From a virus: 20,469 nucleotides of DNA. The notes beneath the pieces are model-generated. The model did not search any database, was not told the DNA's origin, and worked only from the letters and a program-made list of their open reading frames with translations. Below, in pieces: positions 6,856 through 15,893 of this stretch. Where the stretch lies: IMG/VR virus record IMGVR_UViG_3300025648_000112, positions 1 through 20,469 of that record, one strand, 5' to 3'. Positions within the stretch are counted from its first letter, which is position 1, and each line of letters starts with the position of its first letter. Position numbers and translations under genes: made by a program.

Positions 6856-8061
6856 TCAACTTACACATGTAGATGGGAATCGCCTAGTGTTACCAGGATA
6901 CACTATCCTTACACCACCAATTCCACCGTATCTACAATTTCCAGATGCAGGTGTTGACCCACCGTAATTTCCACCGTACATAGCAAAAGCAATATTTGAT
7001 CCGCTACCGCCACCAGACCCTCCGCCTCCGCCATTGTTTGTACCACAAGCACCTTTTGCTCCATTGGCTCCTTGGCCGTGTAAACCTACACCACCTCCTG
7101 CACCGCCGCAATATCCAAAAGTTGAGCAACAATAACAAACATAAGTTGAATTGCCGCCTCCGCCGCCACCACCAGATCCGCACTGAGCACCTCCACCTGC
7201 GCTTTGTGCTCCTTTTCCGCCAGAACCAGTATATCCTCCTGCACCCATTCCACCATTCCAACCATAGCTATTGCCGTAAGCACCTTTACCGCCGCCGCAA
7301 GCACATGAATAATTTGAACCTTGGCAATATATATTATTTCCAGAGGCAACTGCATAATTAGTTCCACCAACAACTACATAACTACTTGACGCAAATTGAG
7401 AGTTGCAATAACGTCCACCTGAACCCGCATAAACTGTTACCGTTGACCCAGGCGTAACTGCAATATTGTTTGAATACGCAAGCGCTCCTGCAGGCCCATA
7501 ACGTCCTCCTGATCCACCGCCTACTGTAACAACGGAAATTGAAGTAACACCTGCAGGAACCGTCCAGTTATAAGTTCGTGTTGAACCACGCGCTCCGCAG
7601 AAAGTGGCACATCCACGAACAGCTTGTGTGGTTGCACTAGCATTACCACTATAAGATCCATAACCTAATGAGTTTTGTGCTCTCACATGGAATGTGTAAC
7701 TTGTTGATGAAGATAAACCGGTCACACTAATTGGACTACTTGAGCCTGTTGCTGTTTTTGTTCCAGTTGAAGTACAAACAACTTGATAACCAGTAATAGA
7801 TAAGTGTCCTGTACAACTTGGTGCTGTAAAGGAAACAGAAATTGCAGAACAACTTGTAGCTGTAGCGGAACCAATTGTTGGGGCACCAGGAACACTTGTA
7901 TTACTTTTACCGTGGCCTGTATTCATACAGATAGCACCAGATGATTGGCCAAATAGTGTGCGAACGGCCGAGCAATTCAATGATATTTGTGCAGTTGCTG
8001 AATATCCTAATTCGGTGTCTATATTACTAAACGATATTGCGCCTGATGCAGGTAATGTCAT
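6856..8061 (-). CDS. Fibronectin III/glycine-rich tail adhesin
   Basis: A 401-residue tail protein. Residues 1-50 (LPASGAISFSNIDTELG) are a short N-terminal element common in phage tail proteins. Residues 57-146 are a fibronectin type III domain (VPGAPTIGSA, ITGYQVVCTS, SYTFHVRAQNSLGYGSYS). Residues from about 150 on are a glycine-rich domain with poly-Gly runs, ending in GGVRIVYPGNTRRFPSTCVS. This resembles the glycine-rich receptor-binding domains of T-even gp38-type adhesins. It has 19 cysteines, many in the Gly-rich part (including CYCC), which is unusual. It overlaps the upstream fibre gene by ATGA and has an AAAGGA site. It likely forms the distal receptor-binding tip (inference). Confidence 0.85.
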   Translation of the reverse strand: MTLPASGAISFSNIDTELGYSATAQISLNCSAVRTLFGQSSGAICMNTGHGKSNTSVPGAPTIGSATATSCSAISVSFTAPSCTGHLSITGYQVVCTSTGTKTATGSSSPISVTGLSSSTSYTFHVRAQNSLGYGSYSGNASATTQAVRGCATFCGARGSTRTYNWTVPAGVTSISVVTVGGGSGGRYGPAGALAYSNNIAVTPGSTVTVYAGSGGRYCNSQFASSSYVVVGGTNYAVASGNNIYCQGSNYSCACGGGKGAYGNSYGWNGGMGAGGYTGSGGKGAQSAGGGAQCGSGGGGGGGNSTYVCYCCSTFGYCGGAGGGVGLHGQGANGAKGACGTNNGGGGGSGGGSGSNIAFAMYGGNYGGSTPASGNCRYGGIGGVRIVYPGNTRRFPSTCVS

Positions 8062-9815
8062 TTATTTTCCTTTAATCTTTCGACTTCTTCACTTAATTCT
8101 TTGATAGCTTCCACTAGTAATGGAATCAATTTATCATATCTTACTGTTAAATATTTATCATCAATTGGTGCAGGAACCACAATTTCAGGTAATATTGCTT
8201 GAACTTCTTGTGCAGACACACCAACTTCTCTAATTGATTCATATCCTAATGCTTGTGCAGTTTCGTTAGCTTCATAATAGAAACCATTGAGACTTTTAAC
8301 TTTAGACAATGCATTTTGAATTGCACCCAATTTAGTTTTTAACCTATCATCGGAGTAGTAAGCAGTAATGTTATTGGTTGCACGAATCTCACCAGCAGTT
8401 CCAGAAGCTGCGGTGCCAACTCCAAGCGAGTTAAACTGTACACTAGAAGAAGTAGCAACTGCTTGACCAATACTGAATGTAACTGCTCCTGTTGCACCGG
8501 ACACAGAAACACCTGTACCTGCAACAGCGGAAGTAACTGCACCACTAGATGTTAGATAACCAGAAGGATTAGTTGAGTTGTATGGAGTGTATCCTAATCC
8601 TGTTGTAATTTGACTAGATGTTAATGAACCTGTGTATGTGCCAGTTAAGTATGTTGCTGAGTTGGCAGAACCAGTGGTATTTTGGTTTAATGTTCCAATC
8701 GCAGTATTAGAAACTGAAATAACACGGCCATAAGCATCAGTTACAAAAACTGGAATAGTTGTTGAGTTGCCATATGTTGCTGCTGTACCTGTTGTAGCCA
8801 AACCTAAAGCAACAATACCTGTATAAGCGTTTGCAGTTAATTGACCTGAATTAGCCACAATTGCTGTACTAGAAACAGAAACATTACCTGCATATGTTAT
8901 TTGACCACCTGAATTAATTGTAATAACTGGAATGGCCGATGAACCACCATAAGTTCCTGTTGTAACACCTGTACTTGCTAATGTTCCTGTAATTGTACCA
9001 GTAGAATACACATTGCCTTTAACACCAATACCACCAGAAATAATTAAAGCACCTGTGGAATTTGATGTAGATGGTGTGGTGTTTGTAACAATAACTTGGT
9101 CTGTTGTGTTTAATGTTACGTTATTGATTGTTGTATTAGAGAATGTAATATTACCTGTAACATTTAATGTGCCACCAATATTAACATTGCCTGAAATACC
9201 AGTATCACCTGCAACTGTCAATGTACCTGTAGATGTACTTGTTGATATAGTATTTGGTGCATTGATGACAACACCAACGTTGGCTGCATTATAACCATTG
9301 ACAAAGAACTTGACTGATTTACTTGCGGTATATGCACCAATCAATAAGTTACTACCATTAGAATACAAATATGCATCACCTGGATTAGCAGCAGTAAATG
9401 CATTTAATGTGGTGTTATAGTTTTGACTAATAATACCTAAGTCAACATAGTTTGATGTGTCTGTTCCTGCATTATTATATAAAGCAATATCAGATGAAGA
9501 ATTGCCTGTATTTGCAAAGTTTTGAACACCAAGTTGAATTGATTGGTCTGTATTTGCAACAAACATACCTGTTGTATACAAGTGTGCATATGTGTTTGTT
9601 ACATCAGATGCAACAGATGTGGCCAATACAGTCAAATTAGATGTTGCAGTACCTGAAATTGCAAGGTAAGATGGTGCAAAAATATTGTTAGAAGCTGAAG
9701 TAACTTGTCCTTCAGTATTAATTGTGATTGATGGTATCGTAGTTGTACCACCATAAGAACCGGATGTTACCCCAGTATTTGCAAGTACGAAACTACTAAG
9801 TTTTGTTAATGCCAT
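8058..9815 (-). CDS. Tail fibre with C-terminal S74 intramolecular chaperone
   Basis: A 585-residue fibre. Residues 16-42, about 284-307 and 343-368 are GRxT-type β repeats (YGGTTTIPSITI style). About 85-190 is a globular module (DLGIISQNYN, GDAYLYSNGSNLLIG) also found in the 1787- and 750-residue fibres. Residues 485-585 are a Peptidase_S74 domain: SDDRLK gives the Ser-Lys dyad with spacing of five (Ser488, Lys493), then LNGFYYEAN, GVSAQEVQAILPE and YDKLIPLLVEAIKEL. In known members the domain trimerises, helps the fibre fold and is released by cutting just before the Ser. The ATG abuts the upstream TAA, with an AAAGG site about ten bases upstream. Confidence 0.92.
   Translation of the reverse strand: MALTKLSSFVLANTGVTSGSYGGTTTIPSITINTEGQVTSASNNIFAPSYLAISGTATSNLTVLATSVASDVTNTYAHLYTTGMFVANTDQSIQLGVQNFANTGNSSSDIALYNNAGTDTSNYVDLGIISQNYNTTLNAFTAANPGDAYLYSNGSNLLIGAYTASKSVKFFVNGYNAANVGVVINAPNTISTSTSTGTLTVAGDTGISGNVNIGGTLNVTGNITFSNTTINNVTLNTTDQVIVTNTTPSTSNSTGALIISGGIGVKGNVYSTGTITGTLASTGVTTGTYGGSSAIPVITINSGGQITYAGNVSVSSTAIVANSGQLTANAYTGIVALGLATTGTAATYGNSTTIPVFVTDAYGRVISVSNTAIGTLNQNTTGSANSATYLTGTYTGSLTSSQITTGLGYTPYNSTNPSGYLTSSGAVTSAVAGTGVSVSGATGAVTFSIGQAVATSSSVQFNSLGVGTAASGTAGEIRATNNITAYYSDDRLKTKLGAIQNALSKVKSLNGFYYEANETAQALGYESIREVGVSAQEVQAILPEIVVPAPIDDKYLTVRYDKLIPLLVEAIKELSEEVERLKENK
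8062..8620 (-). repeat. Duplicated fibre C-terminal module, copy 2
   Basis: This stretch encodes GYTPYNS..NPSGYLTSSGAVTS, the VQF..LGVGTAASGT.GEIRAT linker and the S74 domain. It is closely matched in protein and clearly similar in DNA to 9819-10390 at the end of the neighbouring gene. The two copies lie in direct orientation less than 2 kb apart, which makes them a plausible recombination substrate. Confidence 0.8.
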
Positions 9816-12800
9816 TTATTTTACCTTTTGCATTAATGCATCAATTTGTTTTTGTTGTTCTTTGATAGCTTCAATTAGTAATGGTATAAGTTTTTCATAT
9901 TGTACTGTTAGATACTTATCACTAATTGGCGCAGGTACTACAACTTCAGGTAAAACGTTTTGTACTTCTTGTGCAGAAACACCAACTTGTTTTTCTGTTG
10001 TGTAACCTAACTCTTGTGCAGTTTGATTGGCTTGATAATAGAAACCGTTCAATGACAATAATTTTTCTAATGCATTTTCAATATTGCCTAATTTAACTTT
10101 TAGTTCATCATCGGAATAACCAGCAGTAATATTTCCTGTAGCACGAATTTCACCAGTTGTTCCTGATGCAGCAGTACCAACACCAAATGATCCAAATTGA
10201 ACAGAAGAACCAGTTCCAATTGATTGTGGTGTAGATAGTGTAACTGCACCTGTAGAACCAGAAACTGAAATTTGATTTGATGTTCCTGTCAACGAAGTAA
10301 CTGCACCACTAGATGTTAAGTATCCTGATGGATTACTTGAGTTATATGGAGTGTACCCTAATGCTGTTGTAACTTGGCCTGATGTTAATGCAATTGCAGT
10401 ATTGGATACTGTTGTAACTCTACCATATGCATCAGTAGTAATAATTGGAATATAATTTACTGCACCATAAGTTCCTGCGGTACCTGCTGTTGCCAAACCA
10501 AGTAACACATTACCTGTACTGGAATTGGCAGTAAGTTGTCCTGAGTTAGCGTATATTGCTGTACTTGGAGGTATAGTTATTGATGCATTAGCGGCAGAAG
10601 TTATTTGACCTTGTGCATTAACAACAAGAACTGGTATTGCAGTAGAACCACCATATGTACCAGAAGATACACCTGTGTTTGTCAATTGAGTAGAGTTAAT
10701 TGTTCCTGTAATCTGTGTATTAGCAATACTTGGAGTTACGTTAGCTGCATATGTTAAACGTCCAAATTGGTCAACTGCAAATACAGCATGTTGTGTAGAA
10801 CCACCATATGTACCAGAAGTTACAGTTGTCGCAATTAAGTTAACTGTTGGTGTTGTACCACCAGTAGAATAGATTTGGCCAGAAGTTCCAGAAACCGCAG
10901 TAACAGGTGAAGTACCACTAGATGCAGCCGTAACACGTCCAAATTGGTCAACTGTTATAGATGAATAGGTGTAATTACCTGGCGTTACAGATGAATTTGC
11001 AATTGCATTAAAATTTGTACCGTTAAAATATACAAGACCATTTGATGCATAAGTGTTGGCGCCTGTACCACCTGCAGCAATTGGTAATGTACCAGCAGTC
11101 AACGTGTTACTTGATGTAGAATATACAGCATTGTAAGCTGCACCAAAACTACTCAAACCAATTAAAACACCATTGTTTGCAGTTAATGTAACAACTTCAA
11201 TAGATGAACCATTTGGTGGTGCAGATGAGAATGTTATTGTATTACCAGATACTGAGTATGTTGATTTTTGTTGTGCAACACCACTAACATATACTGTTGT
11301 ATAATTTATACCAGAAGGTATTGTTGACAAATTGTATGTTGTTGTTACACCATTGCCAATAAAATTATCATCATATGGAACTAATGCTGGAACTAAAGAA
11401 CTTGAATTTGCAGCATTTAATAAAGTAGAAACTTCAATAAGTGAGCCAGAAGGCACTATTTCAGACAATGTAATTACACTGCCAGACAATGTGTATGCAG
11501 ATTTTTGTTGTGTTGCACCATTGATATTAACAATTGTTGAATTAATACCATATGGTGTTGTAGATAACTGATATGTTTGTCCTGTGCCGTTGGCAGTAAA
11601 TGTATCTACGTTAACGGCAATTGCTGCTGTTGCAGTAACTGAATTGTTAGATACAGAAGTAATACGACCAAATGAATCAATTGTAAGACTTGGTATTGAA
11701 GAACCAGTACCATATACACCAGCGGTTACACCAGTGTTTGCAAGACCAAGTGCAATGTTTCCTGTTGCCGAGTTGGCAGTCAATTGACCAACGTTAGGAT
11801 AAATTGCAGTACCAGGTGGAACTGTAATAGAGTTATTTGAAACAGAAGTAATACGGCCGTATGTGTCTATTGTAAGTGTGGGAATACTTGTCGTATTACC
11901 ATATGCACCAGCAGTTACGCCAGTTGTTGCAAGACCTAGAGCAACATTACCAGTAGAAGCGTTAGCAGTTAATTGGCCAGAGTTTGCATAAATTGTAGTA
12001 CCAGGTGGAACTGTAATTGCATTATTTGTGACTGATGTTACACGACCATAACCATCAATTGTAATAGATGGAATACTTGTTGTATTACCATATGTACCAA
12101 CTGTTGCAACATTAGATAATGATGCTAATGTAGAACCATTATAATATGTGATTGTGTTGGCAGTAAATGAGTTAACACCAGTACCACCATTTGCAACAGT
12201 CAATGGATTAGTTAATGTTAAACTTGCAAAAGTTGGTGTTGCAGTTGGTCTTAAATCTTGATTAGAACTGATTGTTAATGTATTACCAGAACCAGTAATC
12301 GTTACACCATTATTACTACTGAATGTAATTGAACTGCCTGTTGGTGTTGCAATTGTTCCGTTTGTACCAACAAAAGTATTTGATGTAGTATTAGAGTGTG
12401 CAAAAGCGGCATTTGCCTCTAAGAAGGCTGCATTAGCATATGCACCTGCTGAGTTTGCAGTAGTAAATGCTGAATTGGCATACGCAGATGCTGCGGCCGC
12501 ATTAGTTGTAGCGGTATTTGCTTGAGTGTAACCAGAGTTTGCGTATGCACCAGCAGAATTAGCTGCCGTAAAAGCACTATTCGCATACGCACCAGCAGAA
12601 TTGGCTGCAATAAATGATGAATTTGCATAAACACCGGCACTGTTAGCCGCAATAAACGCAGAATTAGCATATGAGCCTGCTGAGTTTGCAGTAGTAAATG
12701 CTGAGTTAGATTGTACAAAAGCACCGTTAGCATAAATGCCGGCAGAATTTGCTGCAGCGAACGATGAGTTAGCATAAGATCCTGCACTATTAGCGGCAAC

Positions 12801-15179
12801 AAAAGAACTATTAGCATATGTACCAGCTGAATTTGCAGTTGTAAATGCTGAATTGGCATATGAACCTGCGGCATTTGCAGTTGAATAAGCAGAATTTGCC
12901 TCAACAAAAGCACCATTAGCATATGAACCTGCACTATTGGCTGCACTATAGGATGAGTTAGCCTGAACAAAAGAAGCATTTGCCTGAACAAATATTGAGT
13001 TTGAGAACCCAAATGGTGCAGCTGCTGTATTTTGTTTTGTGCCGTCTGCGAATGTAATAGGTAAAGATTTTAATACAAGACCTGTGTTATATTTGAAACG
13101 AGCAATTTCATTATCTGTTGTAGCACCATTTGCAGCAAAAACAATATCTTTTGGTGTGTTTGTGTAAAATATTAAATTACCACCACCAGTTGTCGTGTTG
13201 CCAGCAGCATACAAATAACCATCATTTGGTCCAAACAAATTATAATTTGGATTTGAGTATGTTGAACTGGTAATACCCATATCAATATAACCATCATTTG
13301 CAGTACCGTTATCGGATGTTGCAGTATAATCAGCCGTTGCATTGGCACCATTATTGATGTTTTGTAAATTCAGCTGTACGAAATCATTATAATTTCCAGT
13401 TGATTGGATAATTGTTTGTGATTCGAAAGTATAACCTGTTGGAATTCCAGCGTACAATGCACCAAAACCATTTGCAGATGAACCAAAAAATTGACCAGTG
13501 TTACCTGAAATAGTTGTAGTGATTACATTACCTGTATATGTAATATTACCACTAACTGTTAAATTGCCATTAATTGTGGTGTTACCAGAAATTGTACCAC
13601 CAGAAGATGAGAATTTACTATTAGCAACAGTAAAAGCACTGTTAGCATAAGAACTTGCACTATTAGCAGCCGTGAAAGCTGCATTTGATTGTACAAAGGC
13701 ACCATTTGCATATACACCAGCTGAGTTAGCGGTTGTGAAGGCTGCATTTGCTTGTGCAAAAGAACCATTAGCATAAATTCCTGCTGAGTTTGCTGTTAGA
13801 TAGGATGAATTTGCATAAGAACTGGCTGCAGCTGCATTAGTAGTTGCCGTATTCGCTTGATTATATGCTGAATTGGCATATGCACCAGCAGAAGTTGCGT
13901 TAGTGTTTGCAGTATTGGCCTGAGTAAATGCACCATTTGCATATACACCAGCAGAAGTTGCTGTAGAATTGGCTGTGTTTGCCTGATTAAATGCAGAGTT
14001 GGCATAAGAACTGGCTGCAGCTGCATTAGTAGTTGCTGTATTTGCCTGTGTGTATGCACTATTAGCATATGAAGATGCTGCGGCCGCATTGGTTGTGGCC
14101 GTATTTGCCTGAGTGTATGCTGAATTGGCGTAAGAACTTGCAGCAGCCGCATTTGTAGTTGCCGTATTGGCCTGGTTGTATGCAGAATTTGCTTCAGCAA
14201 AAGCACCGTTAGCATACGAAGCTGCGGCAGAAATGTTTGTATTTTGTGTTGCATCTACGCCAGCAATTATTGCAACTTGAGTATTTGCATAGTTATATGC
14301 AGAATTGGCATATGAACCTGCTGATATTGCATTTGCGTTGGCGGTATTTGCTTGATTGTAAGCCGCATTAGCCTCTGCAAAAGCACCATTAGCATATGAG
14401 GATGCAGAAGCAATATTATTATTTTGAGTTGCATCAACTCCACTAATTATACTAACTTGTGTGTTAGCGTAATTGTATGCAGAATTTGCTTCCGCAAAAG
14501 CACCATTAGCATATGATGCTGCTGAATTTGCAGTTGAAAAAGCACTATTTGCATAAGAACTGGCTGCAGCTGCATTGGTTGTAGCAGTATTAGCTTGATT
14601 GTAAGCGGAATTAGCAACCACTCTTGCAACGTTATCAATCGCAGCACCACCACTAATTGTATTAGCAAAAGAATAAATTATATTTGCTAATGCAAAAGCG
14701 CCATTTGCATATACACCTGCAGATGTAGCTGTAGAATTTGCAAGATTAGCCTCTGCATATGCAGAATTAGCTTGAACAAACGCTGCATTAGCCTGTATAA
14801 ATGCTGGTTGTGCATATGTACCTGCATTATTGGCAGCATTAAAGGCTGCGTTTGCCTGTGCAAATGCTAAGTTGGCCTGATTATAACCATTACCTGCCAA
14901 TACAAATGCATTATTGGCTTCTGTAAATGCGGAATTAGCGTAAGAACCAGCAGAATTTCCAGTAGAATATGCCAAATTTGCTTGAACAAATGCTGAATTG
15001 GCACGAACGTAAATGTTATTTGCGGTGTCTTGCGTAGCAATATAATGACCACCTTGAGTTACACCGTCTTGTAATACTAAAGTGTTTGCTTGTGTGTCAA
15101 CAGCAAGTTCACCAACGACACCTGTAAATGCCGCAATCTGTGATGTATTACCTCGTCTTAATTGTAATTGTGTTGACAT
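9816..15179 (-). CDS. Giant tail fibre (1787 residues) with Ala-Asn heptads and C-terminal S74 chaperone
   Basis: Residues 1-50 are an Mtd-type virion-anchoring domain (LQLRRGNTS, GELAVDT, LQDGVTQGGHY). About 57-523 are Ala-Asn heptads, likely a trimeric coiled coil. About 524-550 is an ISGNTTINGNL β segment. About 560-720 is a globular module (NDGYLYAAGN). About 725-932 is a second heptad block. Seven GRxT β repeats lie between about 1020 and 1593, interrupted at 1187-1337 by a tandem pair of modules (FTANGTGQTYQLS and FIGNGVTTTYNLS). Residues 1686-1787 are S74 with Ser1689 and Lys1694 (SDDELK). It is the longest gene here and probably a long tail fibre shaft. CATAAATA lies 26 bases upstream and AAAGG about ten bases before the ATG. 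Confidence 0.93.
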   Translation of the reverse strand: MSTQLQLRRGNTSQIAAFTGVVGELAVDTQANTLVLQDGVTQGGHYIATQDTANNIYVRANSAFVQANLAYSTGNSAGSYANSAFTEANNAFVLAGNGYNQANLAFAQANAAFNAANNAGTYAQPAFIQANAAFVQANSAYAEANLANSTATSAGVYANGAFALANIIYSFANTISGGAAIDNVARVVANSAYNQANTATTNAAAASSYANSAFSTANSAASYANGAFAEANSAYNYANTQVSIISGVDATQNNNIASASSYANGAFAEANAAYNQANTANANAISAGSYANSAYNYANTQVAIIAGVDATQNTNISAAASYANGAFAEANSAYNQANTATTNAAAASSYANSAYTQANTATTNAAAASSYANSAYTQANTATTNAAAASSYANSAFNQANTANSTATSAGVYANGAFTQANTANTNATSAGAYANSAYNQANTATTNAAAASSYANSSYLTANSAGIYANGSFAQANAAFTTANSAGVYANGAFVQSNAAFTAANSASSYANSAFTVANSKFSSSGGTISGNTTINGNLTVSGNITYTGNVITTTISGNTGQFFGSSANGFGALYAGIPTGYTFESQTIIQSTGNYNDFVQLNLQNINNGANATADYTATSDNGTANDGYIDMGITSSTYSNPNYNLFGPNDGYLYAAGNTTTGGGNLIFYTNTPKDIVFAANGATTDNEIARFKYNTGLVLKSLPITFADGTKQNTAAAPFGFSNSIFVQANASFVQANSSYSAANSAGSYANGAFVEANSAYSTANAAGSYANSAFTTANSAGTYANSSFVAANSAGSYANSSFAAANSAGIYANGAFVQSNSAFTTANSAGSYANSAFIAANSAGVYANSSFIAANSAGAYANSAFTAANSAGAYANSGYTQANTATTNAAAASAYANSAFTTANSAGAYANAAFLEANAAFAHSNTTSNTFVGTNGTIATPTGSSITFSSNNGVTITGSGNTLTISSNQDLRPTATPTFASLTLTNPLTVANGGTGVNSFTANTITYYNGSTLASLSNVATVGTYGNTTSIPSITIDGYGRVTSVTNNAITVPPGTTIYANSGQLTANASTGNVALGLATTGVTAGAYGNTTSIPTLTIDTYGRITSVSNNSITVPPGTAIYPNVGQLTANSATGNIALGLANTGVTAGVYGTGSSIPSLTIDSFGRITSVSNNSVTATAAIAVNVDTFTANGTGQTYQLSTTPYGINSTIVNINGATQQKSAYTLSGSVITLSEIVPSGSLIEVSTLLNAANSSSLVPALVPYDDNFIGNGVTTTYNLSTIPSGINYTTVYVSGVAQQKSTYSVSGNTITFSSAPPNGSSIEVVTLTANNGVLIGLSSFGAAYNAVYSTSSNTLTAGTLPIAAGGTGANTYASNGLVYFNGTNFNAIANSSVTPGNYTYSSITVDQFGRVTAASSGTSPVTAVSGTSGQIYSTGGTTPTVNLIATTVTSGTYGGSTQHAVFAVDQFGRLTYAANVTPSIANTQITGTINSTQLTNTGVSSGTYGGSTAIPVLVVNAQGQITSAANASITIPPSTAIYANSGQLTANSSTGNVLLGLATAGTAGTYGAVNYIPIITTDAYGRVTTVSNTAIALTSGQVTTALGYTPYNSSNPSGYLTSSGAVTSLTGTSNQISVSGSTGAVTLSTPQSIGTGSSVQFGSFGVGTAASGTTGEIRATGNITAGYSDDELKVKLGNIENALEKLLSLNGFYYQANQTAQELGYTTEKQVGVSAQEVQNVLPEVVVPAPISDKYLTVQYEKLIPLLIEAIKEQQKQIDALMQKVK
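9819..10390 (-). repeat. Duplicated fibre C-terminal module, copy 1
   Basis: Encodes the GYTPYNSSNPSGYLTSSGAVTS stretch, the GEIRAT linker and S74, paired with 8062-8620. The two encoded ends differ mainly at scattered positions (SDDRLK against SDDELK, for example), so this is duplication followed by divergence rather than recent copying. Confidence 0.8.
11170..11615 (-). repeat. Tandem duplicated β module inside the giant fibre
   Basis: Two consecutive copies of a roughly 65-75-residue unit. Each shows F.GNG or F.ANG, then TYQLST or TYNLST, a GIN strand, a V.I.G..QQKS.Y strand, and a final P.GS.IEV.TL strand. The pattern resembles generic phage-tail β domains with a GNG...T..Y motif. The copies are direct and diverged. 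Confidence 0.7.
12387..13010 (-). repeat. 42-bp coding repeats, block 2 (Ala-Asn heptads)
   Basis: In-frame direct repeats within the giant fibre gene. The unit is 42 bases (14 residues, two heptads), for example SAGxYAN followed by SxFxxAN. Three consecutive units at about 12541-12666 are each exactly 42 bases and differ at scattered, mostly third-codon positions. It is a coding repeat and not a CRISPR array. Confidence 0.85.
13612..15010 (-). repeat. 42-bp coding repeats, block 1 (Ala-Asn heptads)
   Basis: The longer heptad block of the giant fibre. An Ala-Asn pair recurs every seven residues for several hundred residues, with a few registers broken by inserts such as VSIISGVDATQNNN and its near-copy. 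Some units, such as the AAAASSYANSAYTQANTATTN type, are nearly identical at the DNA level over 30 or more bases and recur several times, including at about 13820, 13999 and 14549. Confidence 0.85.
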
Positions 15180-15205
15180 GAATAATAGCCTTTATTAACC
15201 TTTTT

Positions 15206-15213
15206 TATTTATG
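15206..15213 (-). promoter_or_regulatory. Late promoter box CATAAATA upstream of the giant fibre gene
   Basis: CATAAATA on the minus strand fits the NATAAATA form of the T4-type late promoter. It lies in the 42-base gap between the short fibre stop (15222) and the giant fibre ATG (15179), 26 bases before that ATG. It would start the block running to 5044. Pattern-based only. Confidence 0.6.
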
Positions 15214-15221
15214 TTATTCTT

Positions 15222-15890
15222 TTAAGACAAAGTGCCCAAATCCACAGTACCATATATTGCCACAGTATTTGCTACTGAACCTAAATCTATGTATGGAAAA
15301 CCACTACTAGAAGATGTGTTTGCAGTGATTGTTATTTGTGATGTTGATGGATTTGCTACAACAGTAACACCACTACCACCAACAAATTGAACCGTCTGAC
15401 TTGTACTGCCACTGATAGTGTCACCAGTGGTGTCCGTAAAAGCATTAAAACTCGTTGAAGCTAAACTATAAGCGGAACAAGCAGTAGAATACGCAGAACT
15501 TGCTAAACTATAGGCATCACTTGCTTGTGTTGAAGCGGAACCAGCTAAACTATATGCAGAATTAGCCTCATCAAAGGCCGCATTTGCAGTTGCTCTTGCT
15601 ACATTATCTGTTGATGATCCTCCACCACCCGAACCTGAGGAATTGATTGTAACTGAATTTGTTACTGTGTTCGTTGTTAAAGTAACATTGTTGCCTGCCA
15701 CCAAAGTCAATGGTGAGTTTGCACTATTCGCAAGTACAGTTGATTGTCCTGATACTACAATCGTACCAAAAGAGTTACCACCTTGATTGGAGACTTGCAA
15801 ATCCCATGCATAACCATTGTATACCCAAGTCTTGTTACCTACGGTATAACTTTGTCCTATTGACGGTGATGATGGAAAATTTATTGCCAT
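15222..15890 (-). CDS. Short fibre/tail structural protein with heptad segment
   Basis: A 222-residue protein. Residues 1-33 ([19 protein letters not shown], then YNGYAWDL) are an N-terminal element seen in many phage fibre proteins. About 35-95 is a β region ending in a Gly/Ser linker. About 97-150 is heptad-like ([33 protein letters not shown]), with some Asn replaced. The C-terminus is β-rich and ends with two DLG repeats ([22 protein letters not shown] in part). It likely trimerises and attaches to a baseplate or fibre partner; the partner is not visible. AGGA lies seven bases before the ATG, inside the end of the upstream gene. The C-terminus lacks the DGGxF tail of its neighbours. Confidence 0.8.
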   Translation of the reverse strand: MAINFPSSPSIGQSYTVGNKTWVYNGYAWDLQVSNQGGNSFGTIVVSGQSTVLANSANSPLTLVAGNNVTLTTNTVTNSVTINSSGSGGGGSSTDNVARATANAAFDEANSAYSLAGSASTQASDAYSLASSAYSTACSAYSLASTSFNAFTDTTGDTISGSTSQTVQFVGGSGVTVVANPSTSQITITANTSSSSGFPYIDLGSVANTVAIYGTVDLGTLS

Positions 15891-15893
15891 TTA

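Noticed and set aside
8152-8159. GATAAATA on the minus strand as an internal late promoter for the glycine-rich adhesin
   Set aside because: It lies in the S74 coding sequence (DDKYL), is about 91 bases from the next start, further than the other boxes, and is not kept in the duplicated module at 9819-10390.
12419-14668. Minus-strand alternative frames with Leu/Gln/Met/His-rich products inside the giant fibre
   Set aside because: These are out-of-frame readings of the Ala-Asn repeats; composition is extreme and no starts with ribosome sites were seen.
12387-15010. CRISPR-like regular direct repeats
   Set aside because: The repeats are contiguous 42-base coding units with no unique spacers and keep the reading frame.
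1499-15179. Diversity-generating retroelement suggested by the Mtd-like N-termini
   Set aside because: No reverse transcriptase and no paired template/variable repeat is visible. The C-termini are S74 or a β tip, not the C-type lectin fold that such systems vary.
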